Shown: positions 18,066 to 27,317, numbered from the stretch's first letter. The stretch: DNA of 64,000 bases from a virus (IMGVR_UViG_3300006735_000002:17571-81570); one strand, 5' to 3'. Notes: generated by a model from the letters alone, not told the origin. Translations and numbers: made by a program.

Positions 18066-20219
18066 TCAGTCCTCGCCTTGGGCGAGAGCTGACCAGGAGG
18101 AGTCACTGTAGGAGACCTGCTGGTCGATGAGATCCAGCTGGGCATCAGCGACGGTGACCGTCTCGATGTCCGGCCGCTCAGCGGTCATGAGCTGCTCGTA
18201 GACGTCACGCCGGAGGCACACACACGGGGTCGGGATGCCGTCGATGCGGCGACTCCGTGTCGCTCCACGCGTCGTCACATTCAGCCAGTCACGGGCAGCC
18301 CACCGAGGCACGACCTCTTCGTAGACGTACCCATATCGGTCGAGAATGCCCTGCAGTGCGTGGGGCTCGATGCAGATTTCCGCCCACTCTGGCTTGCCAT
18401 CTTCCCAGCGGCCAGCCCAGCCGTTGCCGGGGGTGCCCCTCTCAAGTGAGGCTCGGCTACCCCAGAAGCGGTGACGGTTCATGGTCGACCACGAGGCCGC
18501 AGCGATGAAGGCATCGCGAGCACGGTCAGCGTCGTTGGCTCCGTCACGGACAGCCTGGATGAGGAACTCAATGGGGTCACGCGTCGGGGTCGGAACTCCG
18601 AGCGTCTCGCAGACTGCCTGAGCCAGGTCCAGACTGGCGACGTAGGCGGCAAGCCGGCCACCGACAGCGGTGTTGGTGATGCCGGCGTAGCTGTCACGCC
18701 GAGTCTCGAAGGCTTCACGGAAGTCAGGCCACGAGTCCTTGTGGAACACGAGGTACTTGGCCACGCGGCGGCCAAGATGGCCGTAGTGCGTGTAGAGCCG
18801 CCCCCTGACCGTGTCTGCCACGACACGAGCAGTCTGGGCAGGGCCAGAGATGGGGGCGCCCTGGAGGGCCAGCACACGGGCACGAACGCCGCCGTCCTGA
18901 GTGAACGAGGTCAGTCGCTGCTCACCGGTCGAGAGGAGCACCGTGTTCCAAGTGTTCACCTTGTCGATACCTTGCAGCGTGCCCCGTCCTCGACCTTTGC
19001 CGGAGCAGAAGTCGTACAGCACGTCAGCGACATGCTGCTTGTTCTTGACCCGCTTGGTTTCATCGAGGATGAGCGGCAGACTGTGGAGGAAGCCCGCAGC
19101 ACGTTCGACCCACACCTTGGTGCTGTCCCAGGAGTAGATGTAGCCCTCGTCGTCGTCATCTGCGGGGTAGCCCCAGACAGACGCGGCGACGCGCAGGCTC
19201 GTGGTCTTGCCGCTCGAGGTCTCGTTTGACCAATCAACCGCGAAGTTCGCGCACTTGACGATGTGCTGCATGACAGCGGCGACTGACGAGTAGATGGAGA
19301 GCATGGCCAGGGGATGGTCGCGAAGAAGCTCGACGACTTCGAGCCACCCTTCCCAGGTGCCTCCGGTACGCAGCGACTTCATGATGGGGTCCATTCCCTC
19401 CATCGGGAAGAGCTTGAGCTCCTGGTGCTTGTCGAGCTTGATGTGCCCATCAGGCAGCAGGAACGACCCGTCCTTCTGCCAGCCCAAGCGGTTTGCTCCG
19501 TTGGTCAGTGGGATCTTGTGCTGGTTGATGTCCTCGTAGGCAGTGAGCCAGCGAATGGCGTCAGCCGAGGTGATGGATGTGACAGGTGCGCCATAGTCGA
19601 TGAGACCCACGATCTTGCGGCTGTCGAACAAGACCGACCGCTCGACCGTGTGGGTGCGCCACTTGGGTCGACCCTTCCCTGGACCAGGGGGTTCGACCCA
19701 CGCCACTTCGACCTGCATGTGGCCGGTGTCGTTGTCTCGGCCGCGCTGGGTGATGATGATGGGTGCAGTCGCCACCTTCTCACGAGTGACCGTGCCTTCC
19801 TCGAAGTTGGCCTGGAGGGTGTAGACGCCCCCCAGGTCAACGTCGAATCCGTTGGGGATTAGCAGCGAGGGAAAGCCTTCGACGAGGTAGTCAGGCAGGT
19901 TCTCGTTCAGCGTGTTCGTGACACCCAGCTGCTGCAGCACATCCTGCTGCTGCTGCTGACGCGCCCGGCGCTGCGCTCTCTTGATGGTCTGAACCAGCTC
20001 ACGAGAGCGAGCACCCATGCCGCGGATTGACCCCAGCTGCATGAAGAGCGCTTCGAACTGGAACTCGTGCGCGCCCCACTGCCCGGCCATCTGCTCGATC
20101 TTTTCAAGCGAGAAGAAGGCCGTGAAGGTGGGAGCGCGATCGGCAGACTCCATAGACTGGACGGACTCGACAAACTCTTTCAGCTCAGCAACAAGATCAA
20201 CACTTTCGTTGTCGGACAT
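18066..20219 (-). CDS. DUF927-type P-loop ATPase, putative replicative helicase
   Basis: 717 residues with AAGGAG before the ATG. The C-terminal two thirds matches DUF927 proteins: a Walker A near residue 334 (NETSSGKTTS) in the typical context ending RVAASVWG, a Walker B near 383 (LPLILDETK), and a conserved sensor-like STGEQR near 431. DUF927 ATPases are usually part of primase-helicase proteins of phages and mobile elements. This one lacks a recognisable primase domain, and a separate primase gene lies at 32930-33790. The first 200 residues are helical with a Gln-rich segment. It is the last gene of the replication operon and most likely unwinds DNA during phage replication. Confidence 0.85.
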   Translation of the reverse strand: MSDNESVDLVAELKEFVESVQSMESADRAPTFTAFFSLEKIEQMAGQWGAHEFQFEALFMQLGSIRGMGARSRELVQTIKRAQRRARQQQQQDVLQQLGVTNTLNENLPDYLVEGFPSLLIPNGFDVDLGGVYTLQANFEEGTVTREKVATAPIIITQRGRDNDTGHMQVEVAWVEPPGPGKGRPKWRTHTVERSVLFDSRKIVGLIDYGAPVTSITSADAIRWLTAYEDINQHKIPLTNGANRLGWQKDGSFLLPDGHIKLDKHQELKLFPMEGMDPIMKSLRTGGTWEGWLEVVELLRDHPLAMLSIYSSVAAVMQHIVKCANFAVDWSNETSSGKTTSLRVAASVWGYPADDDDEGYIYSWDSTKVWVERAAGFLHSLPLILDETKRVKNKQHVADVLYDFCSGKGRGRGTLQGIDKVNTWNTVLLSTGEQRLTSFTQDGGVRARVLALQGAPISGPAQTARVVADTVRGRLYTHYGHLGRRVAKYLVFHKDSWPDFREAFETRRDSYAGITNTAVGGRLAAYVASLDLAQAVCETLGVPTPTRDPIEFLIQAVRDGANDADRARDAFIAAASWSTMNRHRFWGSRASLERGTPGNGWAGRWEDGKPEWAEICIEPHALQGILDRYGYVYEEVVPRWAARDWLNVTTRGATRSRRIDGIPTPCVCLRRDVYEQLMTAERPDIETVTVADAQLDLIDQQVSYSDSSWSALAQGED

Positions 20220-20228
20220 CCGTGCTCC

Positions 20229-22301
20229 TTAGGACTGCGGCCCGATGGGTGCGAGGTAGTTGGCTGCGACCGTTGCCAGCCCGTCAGGCGAAGTCTCATC
20301 CTCGAACACCAGGTTGGGATGTGCAAGGCGGAACACCTGCCGCGTGGTCTCGACCCCGTGCTCGACGATGAACATGAGGATGTTGCGCTTGAGAGATCGG
20401 AACTTGCCGCCCCGAGCGCGACCGCTGGATGGTTCGTAGCGCTCTCGAAGCGTCCCCGGCAACATCGGCATGGCCTCAGTCACTTGCACGGCCTCGGCGG
20501 GTGCCGCTTCGGGCATGACGGGAGCAGCTACCCGTGCTGGGGCAGTGGTCACTTTCTTCCGCAGGTCGATGACATTCCAGCCGCGGCGGAACTCCGCATC
20601 GGGCATGACCGTCGAGGTCAACATGACCGTCTGCGGGATGTCCTTGAGTGACGCCATCACTCCGCCAAGGGTGTCAGCATCCCAGCCGCGGTCTTCCGGG
20701 GCCAGGATGGACAGGGGCAGCGGCATCATGTCGTCGAGAACAGCGCACATCGCAAGGGTCACGGCCACACGCTGCGCCTCGGACAGCCCCACCTTCAGGT
20801 AACGGTCACTGCCGCCGCCTTCGTAGAGACCGTAGTAGAACGAGTCACGCCCGTTGTCGGTGACCATGACTCCGAACTCCCAGCCGCCAGGCAGGTACGC
20901 CGTGACCTTCTCACAGAAGACATCGACTTGGTCTGCGAGCAGCTGAGACACGGCCTTCTGGGCCTGACGCTTGTACTCCGAGAACTTCTCGGCGCGGCCG
21001 TTGTTCTCTTCGACCAGCTTCTTGGCCGAGGTCAGTGTCGTCCACTTCGACAACGCATCCTGCAGGCTGGCGAGGTGTGCCTGTGCTGCGGAGAAAGCGT
21101 CGCGAGTCTCCTCTACGGACACGTCATTGCTTGAGGTCGTCGATGCCGGGAGTTCGTCGAGCTCGTTCTCGTACACCGCAATCTGCTCTCGCGTCCCGAC
21201 CACTGAGTCTTTCAGGTGAGACAGAGAGGTTTCCAGCTTCCGCTTGCTCGACATCTTCTGGTCGAGGTCCTTGACCTTGTCCCAGTAGAAGCCGTGGCAG
21301 GCGGTGATGTGATCACTGCCCACGTTCGATGAGCAGATGGGGCAGTCTTCTGTGCCCAGGTCCATTGCCCATTCCAGAGCGTGAAGTGCCCCGATGCTTC
21401 CGCGAGACTCCTTGGTCTCGATGCCAACCAACTTCTTGAGAGCATCCTCAGCGTCGTGCATTCCTGACAGCAGCCGCTGTTCCTCTGTGCGCAACTGACC
21501 CAGCAGGCTGTGGAGAAGCTCTCGCCGCTTGTCGCTCTCGTTGGCACCGGCCGTCTGCAGGTTTGCCTCGTGGAGCTCCTGGGCCTCTCGGACAGCGTCT
21601 CGTGCGGCCAGGACCTTCGCCTGTGTCGGCTTGACTCCGACTTCGTCCAGCAGCTTGTCGCGCAGTGTGGCCTGCGCCTTGGCGTCTGCTCGGTACTTGC
21701 GGGCCATCTTGTCCGCGGTCTCGATCGAGTGAGTGAGCCGGTCAACGGGGACAAGGTCATCGTAGTTCTCGGACAAGGTCTTGTACGTCTCGAAGTCAGC
21801 GCGGATGGCTTGCTCGACGACGTCTTCGTCCAGGTCAGAACAGACCCAAGCCAGGAACCGCTGCCGCGCCTTCTTCGCAGAGCCGGTCAGAACCTCACGA
21901 ACTTCACGGAGAGGGAAGTGGGGACTGTGCTGCTTGCTGGTGTGGGGAATGACCCACCGCGGACGGATGTGAGTCGGCGTCTTGATGCGGCGCTCGTCTC
22001 GCTTGGTCTCCCACTGACAGTGCTCGCCGTTGCTGAGGTTGGCACGAGCGAAGACGACCGACCCGTCATGACCATGCTGGTGTGCCAGGGTCATGATCAA
22101 CGCAGGGTCGCTGGTGATGACGCGGCCCGCCACCTCTTCGGCGGCACCGCTGATGGCCAGGGCGACCGCTTGGACGACGGCGCTCTTGCCGGAACCGTTC
22201 GGTCCGACGATGAGGTTCTTCTTTGTGAGGTCGTGGCTTCGGGGGCTACCGTCAGCGGATTTGATGTTGAACGAGACACTCGTAAGTTCTGGGGTGCTCA
22301 T
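20229..22301 (-). CDS. Rad50/SbcC-like SMC-family ATPase
   Basis: 690 residues. Walker A GPNGSGKS at residues 33-40; a long helical middle broken by a CPICSS zinc-hook-like motif near 318; an ABC signature region (LSEAQRVAVTLA) and Walker B (LSILAPEDRG) near 500-540. This is the T4 gp46/Rad50 architecture, an ATPase that controls a nuclease at DNA ends. The last 80 residues, with Lys/Arg-rich RGGKFRSLKRN, look like an added DNA-binding segment. The start overlaps the methyltransferase stop by four bases (ATGA) behind AAGGAG. No Mre11/gp47-type nuclease gene is found in the window, so the partner may be the PD-(D/E)XK protein at 29550-30530; that pairing is inference. Confidence 0.85.
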   Translation of the reverse strand: MSTPELTSVSFNIKSADGSPRSHDLTKKNLIVGPNGSGKSAVVQAVALAISGAAEEVAGRVITSDPALIMTLAHQHGHDGSVVFARANLSNGEHCQWETKRDERRIKTPTHIRPRWVIPHTSKQHSPHFPLREVREVLTGSAKKARQRFLAWVCSDLDEDVVEQAIRADFETYKTLSENYDDLVPVDRLTHSIETADKMARKYRADAKAQATLRDKLLDEVGVKPTQAKVLAARDAVREAQELHEANLQTAGANESDKRRELLHSLLGQLRTEEQRLLSGMHDAEDALKKLVGIETKESRGSIGALHALEWAMDLGTEDCPICSSNVGSDHITACHGFYWDKVKDLDQKMSSKRKLETSLSHLKDSVVGTREQIAVYENELDELPASTTSSNDVSVEETRDAFSAAQAHLASLQDALSKWTTLTSAKKLVEENNGRAEKFSEYKRQAQKAVSQLLADQVDVFCEKVTAYLPGGWEFGVMVTDNGRDSFYYGLYEGGGSDRYLKVGLSEAQRVAVTLAMCAVLDDMMPLPLSILAPEDRGWDADTLGGVMASLKDIPQTVMLTSTVMPDAEFRRGWNVIDLRKKVTTAPARVAAPVMPEAAPAEAVQVTEAMPMLPGTLRERYEPSSGRARGGKFRSLKRNILMFIVEHGVETTRQVFRLAHPNLVFEDETSPDGLATVAANYLAPIGPQS

Positions 22302-22861
22302 GTTGCTCCTTGATGGGTCATGTCGGCCAAGCGCTGCGTGATCGCAGCGAATGGCTCTGTGTCGTAGTGCCAGTACAGATGCGGCAGCATCGGCACTGGG
22401 CGGGGCACAGGGGTGTAGAAGATGAGGGCGCTGCCCTTGGGCGCCCCCGTCGCGCGCTCACCGTCGGGCCTCACGAACTTGATCCGAGGGGAGAGGAAGA
22501 TGACGCACAGTGCGTTTGGGCAGTTGGCCACCCACTTGCGCCAGTACGTCGTGTCGGTGTTGGCGTAGACCAAGAGCGCCACGGTCTCGCAGCCTTCGTC
22601 ACAAGCCTGCGCGGCTTTCTTGAACCAGTGAGAGATGCCTCTGCCGTACGGCGGGTTGCACCACACGCGCTTGCCGTAGTCGGACCAGCGCACACGGAGA
22701 GCATCGGTCTTGGGGTCGATGAACGGGTCGACACGAGCTGCGTCGAGGTTCGTTGCGCAGGCGTCGAGGTTAAACGCGCAGACCGTATCGATTTGGTTGA
22801 AGAGGTTGTCGGGGGTCATCCAGTCGTCTTTACCCAGCGTACGGGTAGTCGGAGCAGTCAC
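22298..22861 (-). CDS. dam: Phage DNA N6-adenine methyltransferase (Dam family)
   Basis: 187 residues with a GTG start overlapping the previous stop by four bases behind AGGAGGTG. The features are those of the phage adenine methyltransferase family: an early DDWMTPDNLF, then FNLDACATNLDAA (where these proteins begin their SAM fold), and the catalytic motif NPPYG about residue 70 (VWCNPPYGRG). It should methylate adenine N6 using S-adenosylmethionine, protecting phage DNA from restriction or marking it for replication or packaging. The site cannot be read from the sequence. Confidence 0.9.
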   Translation of the reverse strand: MTAPTTRTLGKDDWMTPDNLFNQIDTVCAFNLDACATNLDAARVDPFIDPKTDALRVRWSDYGKRVWCNPPYGRGISHWFKKAAQACDEGCETVALLVYANTDTTYWRKWVANCPNALCVIFLSPRIKFVRPDGERATGAPKGSALIFYTPVPRPVPMLPHLYWHYDTEPFAAITQRLADMTHQGAT

Positions 22862-23055
22862 TCGTCACCTCCTTTGGCGTAGCCCTCGCTCGCCCATCCC
22901 CCGCCTCGCAGCGAGAAGTTGGTCTTGGATACCTGTCGAACGGTGCTCTCGAACCCGCACTTCGAACAGGGTTGATCTTTTTGAAGGTTTTTCAGTGAGA
23001 CCAGGACCTCGAACTGATGGCCGCACTTCCGGCACCGCTGCGAGAACAGCGGCAT
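22858..23055 (-). CDS. Small FmdB-type zinc-ribbon protein
   Basis: 65 residues from the ATG at 23055, which shares one base with the preceding TGA stop. It begins MPLFSQRCRKCGHQFEV and contains CSKCG about 25 residues on, giving two CxxC knuckles in the spacing of FmdB-like zinc ribbons. The rest is basic and Gly-rich. FmdB-like ribbons in phages have no firm function; DNA or protein binding is likely. Confidence 0.75.
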   Translation of the reverse strand: MPLFSQRCRKCGHQFEVLVSLKNLQKDQPCSKCGFESTVRQVSKTNFSLRGGGWASEGYAKGGDE

Positions 23056-23354
23056 CACTCTTCCCACCCGATGTAGCGGAACGTCGGCGTGTTCTGCCCC
23101 ATCCAAGCTCCGCTGGTGTTGAACGAAAACCACTCAGCGGCGTCCGTGTAGCTGCATTCTCCGTCCTCCATGATGGCTTCAACGCACATCTCAGCGTCGT
23201 AAACGGCCACTATGAACCCAGGCTCTCTCGGCCATTGGTCCTCAGGGGTGTCGGTCATGCCCACGATGCAGGGGTCATAGACGCTGCGTGGTTCGAGCAG
23301 CAGCGCGTCAGGGTTGTAGTTGGACAGGGCTTCGAGGATCTCTTCGTAGGTCAT
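23055..23354 (-). CDS. Hypothetical protein, 99 residues
   Basis: Acidic protein (ILEALSNYNPDALLLEPR near the start, ending TFRYIGWEE). The start codon overlaps the upstream stop by four bases and the stop shares a base with the next ATG, so it is translated within the methyltransferase operon. No family recognised. Confidence 0.7.
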   Translation of the reverse strand: MTYEEILEALSNYNPDALLLEPRSVYDPCIVGMTDTPEDQWPREPGFIVAVYDAEMCVEAIMEDGECSYTDAAEWFSFNTSGAWMGQNTPTFRYIGWEE

Positions 23355-23815
23355 TCCTCACCGCCCTCGTCGCGAACGACGATGCGACCCCACGCCTTGT
23401 AGTCATCACCGGGCAGTCGAGCGGTGTCCTTGGCTTGGTGGTACTCGTTCTTTCGGTAGTCCCACACCCAGGTGATCTTCCCCTCACGGAGGAACCCTTC
23501 GATCATCTCGAAGGTCGCACGGCCGCACACCGTATCCATCACACCAACGTACTGAGCCGGGCGGATGATGCCGTGGAACCGCGGAGAGCCGTCCCACAAC
23601 CGGCCGCTCACGACCGACGGAGGCCAGGACTTCCAACCACCGGCATCCCGAGAGCGGGAACGGTAGTCGTCGCGTCCTGCCACCACGGTGATGGTGTGCT
23701 CTGGGTACGCTTCTCCCAGCCCCTCGGTCAGACTGTCTCGCCAATCGTTTACCGTTCCGTCCTCGCATACTCTGTCATGTGCCAGGAAGAACCTGTAGTC
23801 TTTGTCGTTGCTCAC
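23351..23815 (-). CDS. Hypothetical protein, 154 residues
   Basis: GTG start with AAGGAGGGA just upstream. Soluble, rich in aromatic and charged residues (RDDYRSRSRDAGGWKSWPP, ITWVWDYRKNEYHQAKD). It is the first gene after the polymerase and follows a candidate promoter, so it may begin a transcript running through the methyltransferase, Rad50-like and DUF927 genes. No family recognised. Confidence 0.7.
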   Translation of the reverse strand: MSNDKDYRFFLAHDRVCEDGTVNDWRDSLTEGLGEAYPEHTITVVAGRDDYRSRSRDAGGWKSWPPSVVSGRLWDGSPRFHGIIRPAQYVGVMDTVCGRATFEMIEGFLREGKITWVWDYRKNEYHQAKDTARLPGDDYKAWGRIVVRDEGGEE

Positions 23816-23836
23816 TTTCCCTCCTTATTGGCCACC

Positions 23837-23864
23837 GTAGTAAGCCGTTGCGTGCCTTTGTCAA
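23837..23864 (-). promoter_or_regulatory. Candidate sigma70-like promoter after the polymerase gene
   Basis: On the minus strand TTGACA (23864-23859) is followed after 16 bases by TACTAC (23842-23837), which ends 21 bases before the GTG at 23815. The -35 box is perfect and the -10 is weak. It lies in the only sizeable gap (23816-23873) of this operon. Confidence 0.4.
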
Positions 23865-23873
23865 ACACTTGTA

Positions 23874-26699
23874 TCACACTTCTGCCCAGGTTTGGCCGAC
23901 ATCAGCCTCGCAGGTGAATGGGACAGACCATCCTGGGACATCGATGGTCATGCACTCGGTCATCTTCTTCTGCGCCCAGTCCGCCAGATGCTCCGGCACT
24001 TCGACCACGAGTGAGTCATGGACTTGCGCGGTCAAGCCTGTGCCTGGTCCCCACTGCTGGAACGGGAATGCTTCAAGCACTCTCTGCTCGGCGACAGCCA
24101 TGATGGCGGCTTCGCACGCGAGGATGGGGAAGTTGACGACCTCGTTCTTCTTGCCGTCCTGCAGGCCGCCGGAGCGACGACCGAACAACGGGTCTTCCAT
24201 GTACCCTTGCTGGTCATACAGTTTGAGCATTCGGTTCCAGGCTGCCTGCCAGTCAGGCTCAGACTCATGCCAGACGCGGTCAAAGAACCGCACTTGGTTG
24301 AGGTCAAAGTGCAGGTAGGGGAGCTTTGTTTCGAGCTCGCCGTCTTTGGTGAAGCCAGTCATCTCGGTCGAGCGGATCACACTGTGCTTGGTCTCTGCCG
24401 CCGCCCAGTAGATCGAAGCGTAGCGATACGTCTTGATGAGTTCGCGCAGCTGGCCAGCCTTCCCTTTCTTCGAAGGCTTGTGCGTTGCCTTAAGACTGAA
24501 CCCCTTTGTCCAACCTGAAGCCTGTTCAAAATCCTTTCCGAACAAGTCGTGAGCGAGCCAGCAGTGCGGGTCAAGGTTCTCTGCGAAGCACTCAAGCAGG
24601 CGCTGGATGTTCCAGTAGTTGGCGGTGACTACGAGGTGCGCAGCGCTCAGGTCGCATCCCACCAGCACGTTGCCGGGAGACGCACAGAAGACCGTACGCA
24701 CACCACCGAGGTCCTTGCGGCTCGACTGGTTCTGCATGTTTGGTCGGCTCGAGGACAGTCGCCCTGGCGCTGTCGTGTGACTGTTCCACGTGGAACGGAC
24801 TCGACCGTCAGGGTGCAGTGACCCACCGGCAGAGAGCGGTCGCAGGTTGTACAGCTGCGTTCCCAAGACCTTGGTCTTCACGCGACGGTACTGCCGAAGG
24901 GTCAGCAGGAAATCTCGCTGAGACTCAGTGATGTGGGGGCTGGCCATGTGTGCTCGGAGCACCGCGTCACCTGTGCCGGGCAGACCTGTCTCTGTGTAGA
25001 ACTCCTTGGCGTCCATGCCGTAAGGGATGCCGAGGTCCCACTGGCCGTAGAGCAGGTCTCCGATCTGTCCGAAGGACCCAGGGTTGAACTCCGCGCCCTT
25101 CTTGCGGCGGATGCCGATGCGGTCAGCCAGGTCCTGCAGCTTCCCGTACAGCTGCTTCGCTACACCCTCGAACTTCGTGGTGAGCATCTCGACCTTGACC
25201 TGATTGACGTAGATGCCGTTCTGGTGCATCTGAACGCACATGTCCTGCCGGGCATGGTCAAGATGACGGAGCGTCCAGGGGGTCGAACTCGGCCAGGACG
25301 TAGGCTTTGCCCACTCCGGCAGCGGCCGACCCGCACCGTTCGAGTCCGCAGACCGACGCAGTGGCTCTGCGATGCGGGCGTTGACCACGGTGTCGTACTG
25401 GCAGTAGAGCAGCCGGCTCTTGACCGTCTTGCGTGAGGTCGCTGCTCCGTCTCCGCTCTCACTGGTCTCCCACTTGTGTACGTCAGTCAGCCGACGACCA
25501 GTAGGCTTGAGACCCTTGGGCAGGTCAGGGTGGGTGAAGCGAGCATCGAACAGTGTGTCGATGATGGGTGTCGGCTTCACGCCGTAGCAGTGCTCGACTA
25601 CTTGGCGGTCGAAGTAGCCGACGTTGTGCCCGACCTTGGTCTTGCTCTCGTCGAGGAAGAACTCGAGGAGGATGTCGTGAATCTCCTGCGCCTCATACGG
25701 CAGCAGGTGCCGTACCTTCTCCCCCTTGACTGCCTGATGCATGAGCTCCATGTTGGTGTGGATACCCACCGTACGGGCAACCTGATGCGGCTTCTCCCAG
25801 GGCATCGTGGAGTTGCCGTGGATGTCGATGTCTGGCGTAGCGATGGCGAGGCAGTCGACCTGGATGTCGCGCACGTTGATGCCATCGGTCTCAAGGTCGT
25901 AGACCCAGAAAGGTGACGGCACTGCCAGCCACTCGCGCAGCTGGTCTGGCGTTGGCTGCGTCAAGAACTCTGGCTCACGCCAGTACAGCGCATCGTTGAA
26001 CCAGCGCCACGCCTTGCCCAAGGTCGCGTAGAACTGTGGCCTCACGCTGGGGCGGTGCTTTACGAAGCCTGGGTCGTAGGTCGAGATGACCTTGACCATC
26101 CAGTCCGACGTGGACTGAGTCCAGTCAAAGGCTTGCCACGTCAATCGGCTGGCCTTGACCTCGCGCATGTCACCTTCGAGGTCGGACATGCTGGACGAGG
26201 TACCGAGCACGCGCTGGGCTGCCGTGCTGCCCATCGGGATGACGTAGCCGTAGTCTGCCAACCTGCTCTGCAGGTATGGGGCGCAGCAGTCTGCGGGGTG
26301 AGGCAGCTCCTCCTCTGCTTGACGCTTTGCTTCCGCCGCAGACATTCCTGCGGTTTGCAGCTTCTTCTGCGCGGCTTTGCGCTTGCGGCGAAGCGTCGCC
26401 TCCATCTTCTTCCACCCATCTCTTGGGGCGCATGACACCACGAAGAACAGGTCAATCATGGTGCGGTGTAGACCGTTCGCCTTGAGCGCACGGTCCCACT
26501 CCCCACCGTCCTGGCCGCTGAGCGGTCGTCCGTGGGTGACGTCGCCCAGGCGTGGTGCCTCAAGCACTGCCGCGACCGTGGTGGACTCGTGAACCTCGGG
26601 AGGTACCGGAGACCACTCACCGTCTGACAGACACCCCTTTGGGCCGAGAGGGCATCGACCACACTGCGCGCCACGAGAGCGTGGATCGAAGCTACTCAT
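23874..26699 (-). CDS. polA: Uracil-DNA glycosylase / family A DNA polymerase fusion
   Basis: 941 residues. Residues 1-220 resemble family 4/5 uracil-DNA glycosylases: iron-sulfur-type cysteines C13 and C16 (CGRCPLG), a motif 1 like EAPRLGDVTHGRPLSGQDGG, then cysteines in VVSCAPR and DCCAPYLQ, and a late segment in the place of the HPS motif. A 3'-5' exonuclease follows (DLETDG near 270, GHNVGYFD near 358, YCQYD near 431). The polymerase has motif A CDLSAAHLVV near 683, an O-helix of the form R-x3-K-x3-Y near 756, and motif C VHDSLVVEV near 893. A Tyr at the Phe762-equivalent resembles T7 polymerase. The usual motif A Glu (DYSQIE) is His here. This is the likely replicative polymerase. The ATG has GGAGCGAAC upstream. 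Confidence 0.93.
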   Translation of the reverse strand: MSSFDPRSRGAQCGRCPLGPKGCLSDGEWSPVPPEVHESTTVAAVLEAPRLGDVTHGRPLSGQDGGEWDRALKANGLHRTMIDLFFVVSCAPRDGWKKMEATLRRKRKAAQKKLQTAGMSAAEAKRQAEEELPHPADCCAPYLQSRLADYGYVIPMGSTAAQRVLGTSSSMSDLEGDMREVKASRLTWQAFDWTQSTSDWMVKVISTYDPGFVKHRPSVRPQFYATLGKAWRWFNDALYWREPEFLTQPTPDQLREWLAVPSPFWVYDLETDGINVRDIQVDCLAIATPDIDIHGNSTMPWEKPHQVARTVGIHTNMELMHQAVKGEKVRHLLPYEAQEIHDILLEFFLDESKTKVGHNVGYFDRQVVEHCYGVKPTPIIDTLFDARFTHPDLPKGLKPTGRRLTDVHKWETSESGDGAATSRKTVKSRLLYCQYDTVVNARIAEPLRRSADSNGAGRPLPEWAKPTSWPSSTPWTLRHLDHARQDMCVQMHQNGIYVNQVKVEMLTTKFEGVAKQLYGKLQDLADRIGIRRKKGAEFNPGSFGQIGDLLYGQWDLGIPYGMDAKEFYTETGLPGTGDAVLRAHMASPHITESQRDFLLTLRQYRRVKTKVLGTQLYNLRPLSAGGSLHPDGRVRSTWNSHTTAPGRLSSSRPNMQNQSSRKDLGGVRTVFCASPGNVLVGCDLSAAHLVVTANYWNIQRLLECFAENLDPHCWLAHDLFGKDFEQASGWTKGFSLKATHKPSKKGKAGQLRELIKTYRYASIYWAAAETKHSVIRSTEMTGFTKDGELETKLPYLHFDLNQVRFFDRVWHESEPDWQAAWNRMLKLYDQQGYMEDPLFGRRSGGLQDGKKNEVVNFPILACEAAIMAVAEQRVLEAFPFQQWGPGTGLTAQVHDSLVVEVPEHLADWAQKKMTECMTIDVPGWSVPFTCEADVGQTWAEV

Positions 26700-27072
26700 G
26701 TTCGCTCCATCGGCAGCGCCGCTTCAGAGGCTTACCCATGTGGAGCTCCAGCTCATGGTGTGCGGCGTACCGCTTGACCGCCTGGCGCAGTGCGACCACC
26801 TGTTTGTCCCACCCGATGCGGTCTTTGATGAGCCCGTACGAGAGCTTCTCAGTGTTCCGCAGGCGGATTGCCTCGAGAATCATGACCTCCCGAGCGAACA
26901 CCCGCGGACGCTTGCTGAGGTCAAGCGAACCCAGGTGGGTGTAGACCTGCTTGCGCAGGGTCGACGTGTTGACGCCAAAGCTCGCGGCCACTTGGTCCCA
27001 GGTCTCTCCTGCCTCGACTCTGCTCTTGGCAGACCTCAGCTCAGGGAATGTCCAAGTGTGTCGCGGAGCCAT
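26692..27072 (-). CDS. Putative helix-turn-helix DNA-binding protein
   Basis: 126 residues from the ATG at 27072, which shares a base with the upstream stop (TGATG). GETWDQVAASFGVNTSTLRKQVYTH near the N-terminus reads as a helix-turn-helix. The C-terminus is basic (KPLKRRCRWSEHE) and overlaps the polymerase start by eight bases. It could regulate the replication operon or help load the polymerase; the function is inferred from fold and position only. Confidence 0.65.
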   Translation of the reverse strand: MAPRHTWTFPELRSAKSRVEAGETWDQVAASFGVNTSTLRKQVYTHLGSLDLSKRPRVFAREVMILEAIRLRNTEKLSYGLIKDRIGWDKQVVALRQAVKRYAAHHELELHMGKPLKRRCRWSEHE

Positions 27073-27269
27073 CAGCCCCTCACAGGGGTCATGCCCGCGA
27101 GGAAGCGAGCGACGCTCTTGCACCACGTACGATGCTTCTCGTCGATGTAGATGACCATCAGCGGGTATCTCTCAGGGTCATCTGCGTGCTCGTTCACAAC
27201 CATGCGAACGCGGTAGTAGTTTCCATTGCGGTGCTGCCACCGGGTACCTGGCCGAACTTCTTTTTCCAT
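27072..27269 (-). CDS. Small DUF1653-like protein
   Basis: 65 residues. The pattern GTRWQHRNGNYYRVRMVV followed by PLMVIYIDEKHRTWCKSVARF resembles small DUF1653 proteins (an H.kG..Y.V strand pattern, then a conserved 'W.r....F'). The role of that family is unknown. Its ATG lies just after a strong GC hairpin, and it begins a three-gene run ending in the polymerase. Confidence 0.55.
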   Translation of the reverse strand: MEKEVRPGTRWQHRNGNYYRVRMVVNEHADDPERYPLMVIYIDEKHRTWCKSVARFLAGMTPVRG

Positions 27270-27284
27270 GCTGCTCCCAGAGAG

Positions 27285-27317
27285 ACGCCCCCGCCGCCTT
27301 TTTGACGACGGGGGCGT
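27285..27317 (-). terminator. Strong GC hairpin between the recombination and polymerase genes
   Basis: A 12-bp stem (27285-27296 with 27306-27317, one G-U pair) encloses a nine-base loop. It lies just after the stop at 27339 and before the ATG at 27269. No U-run follows on the minus strand, so it may be a processing or pausing site, or an mRNA-stabilising 3' end, rather than a full intrinsic terminator. Confidence 0.5.
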
